Source: Thiothrix eikelboomii
GTDB lineage: Bacteria > Pseudomonadota > Gammaproteobacteria > Thiotrichales > Thiotrichaceae
Assembly (NCBI RefSeq): GCF_900167255.1
Contig: NZ_FUYB01000012.1
Location: forward strand, 1-64,000
DNA length: 64,000 nucleotides
Reading direction: 5' to 3'
Below are positions 9,633-17,907 of this stretch, piece by piece (position 1 is the stretch's first letter; each line of letters opens with the position of its first letter). The position numbers and the translations under genes are program-made. Under the pieces are notes generated by a model. It did no database searches, was not told the origin of the DNA, and saw nothing but the letters and a program-made list of their open reading frames with translations.

Positions 9633-10973
9633 TTATTCCCCTCTTTCCAACATGCGTAAGCAATCGCGTAACGCAGAACCATATTCATACTTGCTATGAC
9701 AGACAAAAGTGCAAAGGGCTAGATCCTCTTCATCTAACTCTAAAGCACCTAGCTGTTGAGCCATGACGGTATCGCGCACTAATAAAGAACGCAGTAATTG
9801 AGTAGCCAAAATATCTAAAGGCATCACGGCTTCGTAATTACCTAAGGGTACCATCGCACGATGACTACCATTTTGCGTGCTGGTCATGGAGAATTGCTGT
9901 TTATCTAAACCCGGCTTTAAAAATACTTTCAACATTGAGTATTGAGCTAGCCACGGATTCAACCAATGTAAGAATACCCGCTCTTGCTCCTCAGAAATGG
10001 CTGACACTTGTAGGTCATAACGCCCTAAATACGCCTCAGCTTCTTTAGCCGTATGCCCACCAAGCACTGAGCCAGAGATCACACGATACTTGCCTGCGAC
10101 TAACTCACCACTCACCAAACCATCGGTATTCGCGCCTAAACGAGTCCGAATCAGACGCGGCTTTTTTACCGCCGGCCCCGCCAAAGCAATCACACGCTCA
10201 ACAAACAAGTGCCCTGTAGTGAATAACTTACCGATCGCAATTACATCTTGGTAATTGATATGCCAAACCGAACGCTGCTCATTGACTGCCTCTAAAAAGT
10301 GGATATGTGTACCTGGTAAGCCTGCTGGATGCACACCCGCAAAATCTTTATATATCACATTCGCACTCGTGATTTTTGGGGGGGTATAGCCTGATTCATG
10401 GCAGACATAAACAATAGGACTTAAGCGGGCAAGGATCGTTAAGCCCTGCTGAAAAGCTTCTGCATATTCAGCCAAAATAAGTTTAGGATCAGCGGCCAAA
10501 GGACGAGTGTCCATCGCCGTGACAAAAATAGCTGCCGGTTTAGCATTAGCTTCTGGTACATAACTATAAGGCCGCGTGCGAAAGCTGATCCATTGCCCAG
10601 AATCTTGCAATTTTTGGCGGATGGTAGCTTCATCTAGCTCAGCTAATTTGTCCGGGCTATGTGCACCAAAATCGACAAACGCTTCTTCCGTTGCGACTTG
10701 TAAGACGACTGAAATCAAGACACGCTTGTCACCACGATTAATGGCTTTCACAATGCCTGCGCAAGGGGCTGTAAAATTGACACCCTCATGTTTACGGTGT
10801 GAAAACAGAATTTGCCCTGCTTTAACTACATCGCCTTCTTTGACTTGCAGTGCAGGTTTTAATTCATGGAAATCACGCCCTAATACGGCGAGAGTAGTCG
10901 GCTTTGGATGATCATAGATTTTTTGTTCTGGTTGCCCAGAAATAGGTATATCTAGACCTTTGGTGATTTTCAT
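9633..10973 (-). CDS. nqrA: Na+-NQR subunit A
   Basis: This 446-residue cytoplasmic subunit is the first gene of the operon. It begins MKITKGLDIPISGQPEQ, typical of NqrA, and contains the barrel-sandwich hybrid region (FTAPCAGIVKAINRGDKR) and the conserved C-terminal region with CTFVCHSKYEYG. NqrA has been linked to quinone binding. The start ATG is preceded by an AAGG ribosome binding site. The operon promoter should lie in the 220-bp spacer 10974-11194. I see AT-rich stretches there but no convincing -35/-10 pair. Confidence 0.96.
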   Translation of the reverse strand: MKITKGLDIPISGQPEQKIYDHPKPTTLAVLGRDFHELKPALQVKEGDVVKAGQILFSHRKHEGVNFTAPCAGIVKAINRGDKRVLISVVLQVATEEAFVDFGAHSPDKLAELDEATIRQKLQDSGQWISFRTRPYSYVPEANAKPAAIFVTAMDTRPLAADPKLILAEYAEAFQQGLTILARLSPIVYVCHESGYTPPKITSANVIYKDFAGVHPAGLPGTHIHFLEAVNEQRSVWHINYQDVIAIGKLFTTGHLFVERVIALAGPAVKKPRLIRTRLGANTDGLVSGELVAGKYRVISGSVLGGHTAKEAEAYLGRYDLQVSAISEEQERVFLHWLNPWLAQYSMLKVFLKPGLDKQQFSMTSTQNGSHRAMVPLGNYEAVMPLDILATQLLRSLLVRDTVMAQQLGALELDEEDLALCTFVCHSKYEYGSALRDCLRMLERGE

Positions 10974-11158
10974 GTTGACTACCTTATTATTTGCAGTGGT
11001 GGTATATAGAGCAGCTTGGATCAGTTTGAGCCAATTTTCAAATCAACAAGCCGCCTACTCAAAGCTTGTCTAACTTCGAGGGTAAACTGCAATTGCTTAG
11101 CTAAAACCCTAGATACACCATAGATGCACAGGGTGGGTTGAAAACAGCTGTAAATATT

Positions 11159-11185
11159 ACGTTGTATTCAGGTCACTTACAACGT
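11159..11185. repeat. Perfect 8-bp inverted repeat downstream of the ABC exporter genes
   Basis: ACGTTGTA (11159-11166) and TACAACGT (11178-11185) are exact inverse complements separated by 11 bases. The repeat lies just after the stop of the DUF4340 gene and upstream of nqrA. There is no T-run, so it is not a classical terminator. It could be an operator or a transcript-stabilising hairpin. Confidence 0.4.
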
Positions 11186-11194
11186 GAACAACCG

Positions 11195-12046
11195 CTATTT
11201 TGGCGCAGTCTCTAAGCCTGTTTTTGCAGGAAACAACTGAGCCGCTTGCGAGATTGGCAAAACATAAGCGACTTGCTTAGTCACATCCCCAAGCACCAAT
11301 TCATCCTTTAAATTAAGAATCAGCAGCTCTTTGCGCTCAGTTACACCCTGCTGGGTTGTACTGCTAAGAATCACTTTCTGCAGATCAGGGGTAATAGCTT
11401 GAGGATCTAAGGCATCTAAACGGATAGCCTGCGCTGTCTTCCAAGCTGACACCAGCTGTGGCGACTCAGCAAAACCTGCCGGTAATTGTACCGCTGTTAA
11501 TTGGAAGGTGGCGGGTACTAATTGGAGAGAAATAAAATTAACCCAAGCCTCAGTTAATAAACTATAAATCGTCTCATTGACTAACTGAATCTGCTCACCA
11601 TTCAGAATATAACGGTAATTAGAGACTGGATTCGTGTCACCCAAGACTAATTCATTGCCATTAAAACTAATCATTCGTTGACGTGGCTCTAGGCCATAAC
11701 GGGTCAAATCTTTATTTGCGCGGGGATAGCTCGCTTCGACTTTTTCATCCAATAAAGTCACTAACTGGCGCAGCTTAATTGGATTAGCCTCTGCAAGCAC
11801 AGGCTGAACCAAAGACCATTGCTCACCATCCCGTTTCAACACTAACTGACTCACGCCCCCCTCGTCTTGGCGCTCCACCACAATCGAATTGAGGTCTGCT
11901 AACGTCAATGGCAACAACCGAGTCGATTGCGTTTGTTGCGCACGCTGTTGTAATTGCCACCCGACTAAACCAGCCAAGCCCAGAACGATGACCAGCAAAA
12001 CCAAATTTAAGCCAAAACGGCGCATGGCTACACTTAAACTTGCCAT
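11195..12046 (-). CDS. DUF4340 protein, accessory of a Gld-type ABC exporter
   Basis: This 283-residue protein has one N-terminal membrane helix (about residues 12-29) and a periplasmic beta-rich region with SIVVERQDEGG...LVLKRDGEQWSLVQP and a later YRYILNGEQIQLVN. This arrangement is characteristic of DUF4340. It is the last gene of a four-gene minus-strand operon and lies three bases after the GldG-like gene. Proteins of this family usually accompany GldG-type exporters. The substrate is unknown. Confidence 0.75.
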   Translation of the reverse strand: MASLSVAMRRFGLNLVLLVIVLGLAGLVGWQLQQRAQQTQSTRLLPLTLADLNSIVVERQDEGGVSQLVLKRDGEQWSLVQPVLAEANPIKLRQLVTLLDEKVEASYPRANKDLTRYGLEPRQRMISFNGNELVLGDTNPVSNYRYILNGEQIQLVNETIYSLLTEAWVNFISLQLVPATFQLTAVQLPAGFAESPQLVSAWKTAQAIRLDALDPQAITPDLQKVILSSTTQQGVTERKELLILNLKDELVLGDVTKQVAYVLPISQAAQLFPAKTGLETAPK

Positions 12047-12049
12047 CCG

Positions 12050-13468
12050 TTATCTGCTCCGCCGTCTAAACCAAATCAACGCCCCCAAACTGATTAAACT
12101 CAAAGGCAATACGATCAGGAAGAAACTCGCTAAGATAAAACTACTGGTCTCACTCAGCGTAAATTGGGTATCGGGTGCACGATTGGTTTGAATCGCTAGC
12201 AGCTTATCGTCGGCACTGAGCCAGTTAAAAATATGCGTGGCTAACTCTAGATTTACACCTTGACCAATAAAACTATTGATTAAGAAATCACTATCGCCGA
12301 TGACAACCACTCGCTGTTGCCGTTCCTGTTTGGCGTTAGCAAGTTCAGTGGTCGGTGACTCTTCAGGCTGTTCCAATAAGCGAGTAAGCGTGAATCCAAT
12401 AGAAATAGGCCCCAACACATCGCCTTTATCCTCCTCATAAGTCACTGCACCATCAATGGTGCCAGATTCTAGCCAACTATTAGGCAGAGTCGTCAATAAT
12501 TCCTCAGTCTGCCAAACTAAAGACTGCTGATTTTCAACCGGACTTTGCTCTATCATGGTTGAGAATGGAAATAAGCTTTGTGAGCCTGTCAGCTTCTCAG
12601 CAATCGGTGAGCGCCCATAATCAACCACGGGTACAACCGCAGGATGACTAACCCCTAATACTGCATGGAGCTGTTCATTAGCATCGAGCACTGTACCTTC
12701 ACTTACTTTTAAACCCAGCAAATCAGCCAGCGGTTTTAACCCCTTTAAGCCACCGGGGTCTTGTAGCCATAACAGATTCCCACCTTGCTCAAGGTAGTTT
12801 TTAATCACCTCCACTTCACCCGTCAATAACTCTTTTTGCGGTGAAGCAATGACTAGAAAGCGGGCATTATCTGGAATTGACTGAGTACGTACCAAATTAT
12901 GTGGCTGCACCTTAAAACCACTGCGCTCTAGACTTGTTATGAACTGCGACAAGCCATTCGAGGTCTCCGCTAAGGGATCACGCTCACCATGCCCTTCCAA
13001 AAACACCACTAACCGTTCTGCACCTCGGCTCATCCGTTGAATGGCATTCGCAATGACTGATTCAGTGGTTTGCTCGATGACTTCACTGCGTTCCCCTAAA
13101 TGAATCACCATTTGCCCCGCATACTGGATACCATCTTGTTTGGCACGTACTGGCTCAAGATCAGGGTTGACGAACTCCAACTTAATATCGGGCTTAACCC
13201 GCTGATACTTAGCGACTAACTTCCGCAATTGCTCCTGCAGCATGGCATCCTCAGGGATATAAGCTACAAAGTTAAGGGGTTGATCGGTCTGCTCTAACAG
13301 TCTGCGTGTAGCTTCTGTCAGACTATTACGATTCCCATAGGTCCAATCTGCTTGAAAATGAAACTCACGACTTAAAAAGCCAAGTAAGCCCAAGATAATT
13401 AAGAATAAAAGATAAAAAATCGCATTCTGTACACCCAAGATGCGATGCACAGTTTTAGTCATTTTCAT
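12050..13468 (-). CDS. GldG-like auxiliary component of ABC transporter
   Basis: This 472-residue protein has an N-terminal membrane helix, a large periplasmic GldG/DUF4350-like region (VVFLEGHGERDPLAE, LLWLQDPGGLKGLKPLADLLGL, VVVIGDSDFL) and a C-terminal membrane helix followed by RRRSR. Similar proteins act with GldA/GldF, which support gliding in Bacteroidota but occur widely in proteobacteria with unknown substrates. It follows the permease gene by four bases. Confidence 0.75.
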   Translation of the reverse strand: MKMTKTVHRILGVQNAIFYLLFLIILGLLGFLSREFHFQADWTYGNRNSLTEATRRLLEQTDQPLNFVAYIPEDAMLQEQLRKLVAKYQRVKPDIKLEFVNPDLEPVRAKQDGIQYAGQMVIHLGERSEVIEQTTESVIANAIQRMSRGAERLVVFLEGHGERDPLAETSNGLSQFITSLERSGFKVQPHNLVRTQSIPDNARFLVIASPQKELLTGEVEVIKNYLEQGGNLLWLQDPGGLKGLKPLADLLGLKVSEGTVLDANEQLHAVLGVSHPAVVPVVDYGRSPIAEKLTGSQSLFPFSTMIEQSPVENQQSLVWQTEELLTTLPNSWLESGTIDGAVTYEEDKGDVLGPISIGFTLTRLLEQPEESPTTELANAKQERQQRVVVIGDSDFLINSFIGQGVNLELATHIFNWLSADDKLLAIQTNRAPDTQFTLSETSSFILASFFLIVLPLSLISLGALIWFRRRSR

Positions 13469-13472
13469 GGAG

Positions 13473-14234
13473 TTACCTTTGCAAACGTTCGTTATCTAAT
13501 TTACGGATCGTCAGCAGTAAAAAACTGATGATAAACAACAGGTAATACATTAAATCACTGCTATCAAATAAGCCTTCTAAAAAGGATAGAAAATGCCCAA
13601 AGTGAGATAAATAAATAAATAACTCACTGCCTGCCCCTTGAGAATTACCCGAAATATAAAGCACCATCAAAAACAATAACAAGCCAAAGGTACTTACAGC
13701 GGCAATAATGGGTTGACGAGTTAACGACGAGAGAAATAAACCTGCGGCTGCAAAGGAAGCCAGCAATAAAAATAAACCTAATATCGCTGCTGCTAACTTA
13801 CCCCAATCTAAATCTGTCCCTAGGGACAAAGACAGCGGCATCAGTGTCAACATAGCGATCATAGTCATGATCAGCAGTAGCAAGCCGACATATTTACCCA
13901 ACACAATTTGACTGATCGAAATCGGTGCGGTCGTGAGCAAAGCTAAAGTCTGATTCATTCGTTCCTCAGCCAATAAGCGCATGGTCAGCACAGGCATGAC
14001 CGCCAACATAATCACACCAGCCCACAGATAGAGAGCCGATACGACTAAATCACTTAAACCCGGTGCATTCTCACGCCCCACCATCGCGGGTTGGATTTGC
14101 GTCACATACTCATTCAAACCCAATAAAAAGACCCAAGCCAAGATAAATTGCACCACCGCCAAGACACTCCAAGCTAACGGCGAAATGAAGAGGCGACGAA
14201 ACTCGGTAGAGGCGATAATCCAAATCATCTTCAT
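13473..14234 (-). CDS. ABC-2 type permease (GldF-like)
   Basis: This 253-residue membrane protein has about six hydrophobic helices, including VLAVVQFILAWVFLLGL and a C-terminal YYLLFIISFLLLTIRKL. Its start overlaps the ATPase gene by four bases. Gene order (ATPase, permease, GldG-like, DUF4340) identifies it as the membrane channel of this exporter. Confidence 0.8.
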   Translation of the reverse strand: MKMIWIIASTEFRRLFISPLAWSVLAVVQFILAWVFLLGLNEYVTQIQPAMVGRENAPGLSDLVVSALYLWAGVIMLAVMPVLTMRLLAEERMNQTLALLTTAPISISQIVLGKYVGLLLLIMTMIAMLTLMPLSLSLGTDLDWGKLAAAILGLFLLLASFAAAGLFLSSLTRQPIIAAVSTFGLLLFLMVLYISGNSQGAGSELFIYLSHFGHFLSFLEGLFDSSDLMYYLLFIISFLLLTIRKLDNERLQR

Positions 14235-14977
14235 GCATCACCCCCCTCATCTGCAAAGGCTGGATCATCTTGATACACTAAATCAAAGAACACCTGCTCT
14301 AAAGAGGTGATACCCTTGAGTGAATCATTAAACACAGTGCGCCCCCGATTCAAAATTTGCACTCGATCACAGACTGCCTGTACTTCAGGTAAAATATGGG
14401 TAGACAGAATGACACTATGCTCTTGACCCAATTCACGAATCAACTTGCGAATCTCACGCATTTGTAAAGGATCTAATCCAACCGTTGGCTCATCTAAAAT
14501 AACCACAGCGGGGCTGTGTAAAATAGCTTGCGCAATTCCGACTCGCTGCTTGTAGCCTTTGGATAAATGAGCGATCAGGCGATTTTGCACCTCATTTAAA
14601 CTGCAACGTTCACGGGCTAAACTGATCGCCTGAGTCCGTACTGCACCACCTAGACCATGCAGTTTGGCGCAATACTCCAAATACTCATTCACCGTCAGAT
14701 CTCGATAAACAGGCGGCTGCTCCGGTAAATACCCCAAATGTCGTTTGGCTTGACGTGGCTCTTCCAATAAATCAATTCCATTAATGTGAATCGAGCCAGT
14801 GGTGGGCGCAAGATTACCCGTCAGCATCTGCATCGTCGTCGATTTACCTGCACCATTAGGTCCTAACAAACCTAACACCTCTCCTTTTTGTAATTGTAAA
14901 TTAAGGTTTTCCACGGCAGGTTGATGATTGTAATCACGTGACAGCCCTTCGGCTGCTAGCAAAATGCTTGATTCCAT
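14231..14977 (-). CDS. ABC transporter ATP-binding protein (GldA-like)
   Basis: I prefer the ATG at 14977 (MESSILLAAEGLSRDY), which lies after an AGGAG site, over a further upstream start at 15028. The domain has Walker A GLLGPNGAGKST, Q-loop GYLPEQPP, signature LSKGYKQRVGIAQAI, Walker B AVVILDEPTVGLDP and the switch histidine LSTHIL. It energises the exporter with the permease downstream. This CcmA/GldA-like ATPase is the first gene of the operon. Confidence 0.85.
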   Translation of the reverse strand: MESSILLAAEGLSRDYNHQPAVENLNLQLQKGEVLGLLGPNGAGKSTTMQMLTGNLAPTTGSIHINGIDLLEEPRQAKRHLGYLPEQPPVYRDLTVNEYLEYCAKLHGLGGAVRTQAISLARERCSLNEVQNRLIAHLSKGYKQRVGIAQAILHSPAVVILDEPTVGLDPLQMREIRKLIRELGQEHSVILSTHILPEVQAVCDRVQILNRGRTVFNDSLKGITSLEQVFFDLVYQDDPAFADEGGDA

Positions 14978-15076
14978 TAGGCTTAATACTCCTATTTGAT
15001 GACTCATTCTCGTTAGATACTGACACAAGCCCGTGGCTTATTGGCTACCTAAACCTCAGTTCAAGCCTAGGCCGCA

Positions 15077-15095
15077 TTTGTAAACTAATTACAAA
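15077..15095. promoter_or_regulatory. Inverted repeat upstream of rfaH promoter (possible operator)
   Basis: TTTGTAA (15077-15083) and TTACAAA (15089-15095) form a perfect inverted repeat with a 5-base spacer. It lies nine bases before a -35-like hexamer, in the divergent spacer between the ABC exporter and the RfaH-like gene. A repressor or activator site is an inference from symmetry and position only. Confidence 0.35.
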
Positions 15096-15104
15096 AAAAA
15101 GCAA

Positions 15105-15133
15105 TTGACGGGAACAACTGAGAGCCTTAACCT
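15105..15133 (+). promoter_or_regulatory. Candidate promoter for the RfaH-like gene
   Basis: TTGACG at 15105-15110 is separated by 17 bases from TAACCT at 15128-15133. The -35 is close to consensus and the -10 is weak. The start codon follows 32 bases later. Confidence 0.4.
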
Positions 15134-15165
15134 AAAAATAATTAATCTTCTGGTAACTTTTGATC

Positions 15166-15684
15166 ATGCCGCTCACCCAAACCATTGAACGTCAGTGGTA
15201 TTTACTAACGAGTAAACCCTTTAAAGATGAACTGGCAGAAATTGAACTGAGTAAACAAGGTTACGAAGTTTATCGTCCCTTGGCTCAGCGCCTGCGCAAG
15301 CAGCGAGGCAAACTCGTTAAAAAAACCGAATCCTTATTTCCCCGCTATCTGTTTATTGCCTTGAGTGAATTAGCGGATAATTGGGCACCTATTCGCTCCA
15401 CAAAGGGTGTCAGTCAGTTTGTACGCTTTGGCCTACAGACGGCAATTGTGCCGACCGAACTGGTTCTTAATCTAAAACAGCATGAGCAGGCGCTCAGCGA
15501 GCGGGCGATTGATTTAGATCGCTTCCATCAAGGTGATGTAGTCATTCTGACAGAAGGTCCCTTCCGTGGCCTGAATGGAGTTTTCATGAGCTACGATGGG
15601 GAAGAGCGAGCCATTATCCTGTTGGAAATCCTCCACAAGCAAACTAAGCTCGCTATTTCTCCAGCCAAGCTGTTGGCAGCTTAG
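15166..15684 (+). CDS. rfaH: RfaH-like transcription antitermination factor (NusG family)
   Basis: The 172-residue form starts at the ATG at 15166; a TTG two codons upstream is possible. The N-terminal NGN domain (RQWYLLTSKPFKDELAEIEL to about residue 100) includes the RfaH-like LFPRYLFIAL segment. The C-terminal KOW-type domain contains VVILTEGPFRGLNGVF. RfaH proteins bind RNA polymerase paused at ops sequences and recruit ribosomes, allowing long capsule, LPS and toxin operons to be transcribed. The gene stands immediately before kpsS, so capsule control is the natural inference. The chromosome's general NusG should be elsewhere. Confidence 0.85.
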   Translation: MPLTQTIERQWYLLTSKPFKDELAEIELSKQGYEVYRPLAQRLRKQRGKLVKKTESLFPRYLFIALSELADNWAPIRSTKGVSQFVRFGLQTAIVPTELVLNLKQHEQALSERAIDLDRFHQGDVVILTEGPFRGLNGVFMSYDGEERAIILLEILHKQTKLAISPAKLLAA

Positions 15685-15785
15685 CAAGGTTTCTGTGGTT
15701 AAATAGCTACAAAAGTTGATCTTTAATATCCCCATAACCTATACTCTAACTACCTAAAATAAATATTGATGCCCGAAAACTTACA

Positions 15786-17105
15786 ATGACATCCAGAAAA
15801 TTTCTTTTCTTACAGGGTGTCGCGACTCCTTTTTTTCGAAAATTAGGGGAAGCGATTCAAGAAAATGGATACGAAGTATTTCGGGTCAATTTTTGTGGGG
15901 GTGATCGTTGGTTTAGTCCGAGCAAAAACACTTGGCGTTTTAGTGCCACTTTAGAACAACTCCCCGCATGGTTAGAAGAAAAACACCAACAGCATCGTTT
16001 TACCGATGTCATATTGTTTGGTGATACTCGTCCTATACATCTACAGGCTCTACCTCTGTTCAAACGCTTAGGCTTAAGCATCCATGTTTACGAAGAAGGC
16101 TATTTCCGCCCAGACTGGATCACCTTAGAGCAAAATGGCGTCAATGGTCATTCACGATTGCTCTGTAAAGATCCCGCGTTTTGGCAACAGCAGCCCGTTG
16201 AAAAACTAAAAACTGCGCATCCTATTGGCAAAAACTTCCTGCCTAGAGCTTGGCATGATGCCTGCTATCGACTCGCTAATGCCAGTTTCAGCCCTGCCTA
16301 TCCCCATTATCAAACTCACCGCCCGTTTAAAGCTTATCGTGAATATCTCGGCTGGGCTCAGCGGATGCCGACCAATAAGCTATGGCGTGAGCATTGGGAA
16401 AAAACCAAGATTCAGCGGCTGATTGCCTCAAACCGAGCTTATTATTTACTGCCCTTGCAATTAGATTCAGATGCACAAATTCGGGTGCATTCCCCTTTTG
16501 TGAGTGTTCAGCAGATGATCGTGACTGTGATGGCATCATTTGCTAAGTTTGCCCCGGCAGATAGTGTACTGGTTATTAAAAATCATCCTTTGGATACTGG
16601 GCTGCTCAAACACAGCAAGAAGGTGCGGCAAGTCGCTAAAACCTTAAACATCAGTGAGCGGGTCTTATTTTTAGAAACTGGGCATCTACCCACTTTACTA
16701 CAACACACCAAAGGCACCGTGCTCGTGAATAGCACAACAGGTACTTCAGCCTTGCATCATGGATCACCGACTATTGCTTTAGGTACTGCACTATTTGATA
16801 TTCCGGGCTTAACGTTTCAAGAGGGTTTAGATCGGTTTTGGCAAGAAGGCCGTCCTGCCGATCAAGCGCTCTTTAGCCAATTCCGCCAACGTGTCATTCA
16901 AGAAACCCAAATTAATGGCGACTTTTATTCGTACAAAGGGATTCAGTTAGCCATTGCAGGTAGTCTAGCGGCCATGCAAATCACCCCACAAACACCTAAA
17001 ACCGCACCGATACTGACACCGATACCAACCCCTATTGTTGCACCTGCCAAGCTGATTTATGGCGGCAAACTCCCTGAAACCAGTTATCTTTATAAAGAGC
17101 GCTAA
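15786..17105 (+). CDS. kpsS: Capsule Kdo-linker transferase KpsS
   Basis: This 439-residue protein of the KpsS/LipB family contains RKFLFLQGVATPFFRKLG, then YEVFRVNFCGGDRWF, FGDTRPIHLQALPLFKRLGL and the conserved VYEEGYFRPDWITLE. A late segment, VLVNSTTGTSALHHGSPTIA, matches the nucleotide-sugar side of these enzymes. KpsS adds the first beta-Kdo to the lipid acceptor of group 2 capsules, and KpsC then extends the Kdo chain. The C-terminal 45 residues include a Pro/Thr-rich linker. The gene is followed after six bases by the dehydrogenase gene, and its partner kpsC lies 12 kb away on the other strand. Confidence 0.88.
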   Translation: MTSRKFLFLQGVATPFFRKLGEAIQENGYEVFRVNFCGGDRWFSPSKNTWRFSATLEQLPAWLEEKHQQHRFTDVILFGDTRPIHLQALPLFKRLGLSIHVYEEGYFRPDWITLEQNGVNGHSRLLCKDPAFWQQQPVEKLKTAHPIGKNFLPRAWHDACYRLANASFSPAYPHYQTHRPFKAYREYLGWAQRMPTNKLWREHWEKTKIQRLIASNRAYYLLPLQLDSDAQIRVHSPFVSVQQMIVTVMASFAKFAPADSVLVIKNHPLDTGLLKHSKKVRQVAKTLNISERVLFLETGHLPTLLQHTKGTVLVNSTTGTSALHHGSPTIALGTALFDIPGLTFQEGLDRFWQEGRPADQALFSQFRQRVIQETQINGDFYSYKGIQLAIAGSLAAMQITPQTPKTAPILTPIPTPIVAPAKLIYGGKLPETSYLYKER

Positions 17106-17111
17106 TTCGCT

Positions 17112-17897
17112 ATGACTCGCACCATTCTCATTACAGGCGCTAGTAATGGCTTAGGCGCAGCTCTCGCACGCCATTATGCCGCTCCTGAAACTTATTTAGC
17201 TCTGATCGGGCGCGATCAAGCCCGTTTAGCCGAAGTCAGCCAAGCCTGTCAAGCTCAAGGGGCTAAAGTGTATATAGCGAGTATCAGTGTGACCGATAAG
17301 CAGGCGCTTAAACAATGGCTGGAGGATTTTGATACTCAATACCCGATTGATCTCGCCATTGCTAATGCGGGGATAACCCATATGTTAAGTCCGCAAGGCG
17401 CTGGTGAAAGTATCGACGCGATTGAACAGGTACTTGATACCAATCTTTATGGGCTGATTTATACCCTACACCCCTTAATTGAACGCATGCGTGCACGCCG
17501 ACGTGGGCAACTAGCAATCGTTAGCTCGTTAGCCGCTTGGCGTGGAATGCCAATCACACCGGCTTATTGTGCGAGTAAAGCAGCGGTAAAAGCGTGGGGA
17601 GAAGCCCTGCGTGGCTGGCTAGCAGCGGAAGGCGTTCAGGTGAATGTGATCTGCCCCGGTTTTGTCAAAACGGATTTGAGTGATCAATTTCCTGGTAAAC
17701 GACCGACGATGATTTCTGCTGAGCAAGCAGCCACTCGGATTGCAAACGGCTTAAAACGTAACCAAGCGGTGATTGCTTTTCCCTTTCCACTCACTTGGGG
17801 AATGTGGTTGGTTGCTGTGCTGCCTTTTCCGCTGGCTTCTTATTGCTTGGGGTTATTTGGCTATAATCGGCCACGTACTCCCAAACCAGTTCGCTAA
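17112..17897 (+). CDS. Short-chain dehydrogenase/reductase
   Basis: This 261-residue classical SDR has the cofactor motif TGASNGLGAALARHY, NAG (IANAGITHM), the catalytic Ser (IVSSLAAW) and YCASKAA with Tyr/Lys. Near the C-terminus is a hydrophobic stretch (MWLVAVLPFPLASYCLG), which suggests membrane association. Such hydrophobic tails occur in 3-ketosphinganine reductases and related enzymes. Given the nearby oxoamine synthase, reduction of a 2-amino-3-ketone lipid is a reasonable guess; the sequence alone does not prove it. It overlaps neither neighbour when the downstream gene starts at 17908. Confidence 0.8.
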   Translation: MTRTILITGASNGLGAALARHYAAPETYLALIGRDQARLAEVSQACQAQGAKVYIASISVTDKQALKQWLEDFDTQYPIDLAIANAGITHMLSPQGAGESIDAIEQVLDTNLYGLIYTLHPLIERMRARRRGQLAIVSSLAAWRGMPITPAYCASKAAVKAWGEALRGWLAAEGVQVNVICPGFVKTDLSDQFPGKRPTMISAEQAATRIANGLKRNQAVIAFPFPLTWGMWLVAVLPFPLASYCLGLFGYNRPRTPKPVR

Positions 17898-17907
17898 TTC
17901 ACAAGCC

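Noticed and set aside
15166-15684. Reading this gene as the general elongation factor NusG
   Set aside because: Its sequence is of the RfaH type, it stands alone beside capsule genes, and it is not in the secE-nusG-rplK context expected for nusG.
17773-17907. Upstream extension of the LtaS-like gene
   Set aside because: It overlaps the SDR gene in another phase by 125 bases, while an ATG at 17908 right after the SDR stop gives a normal start.
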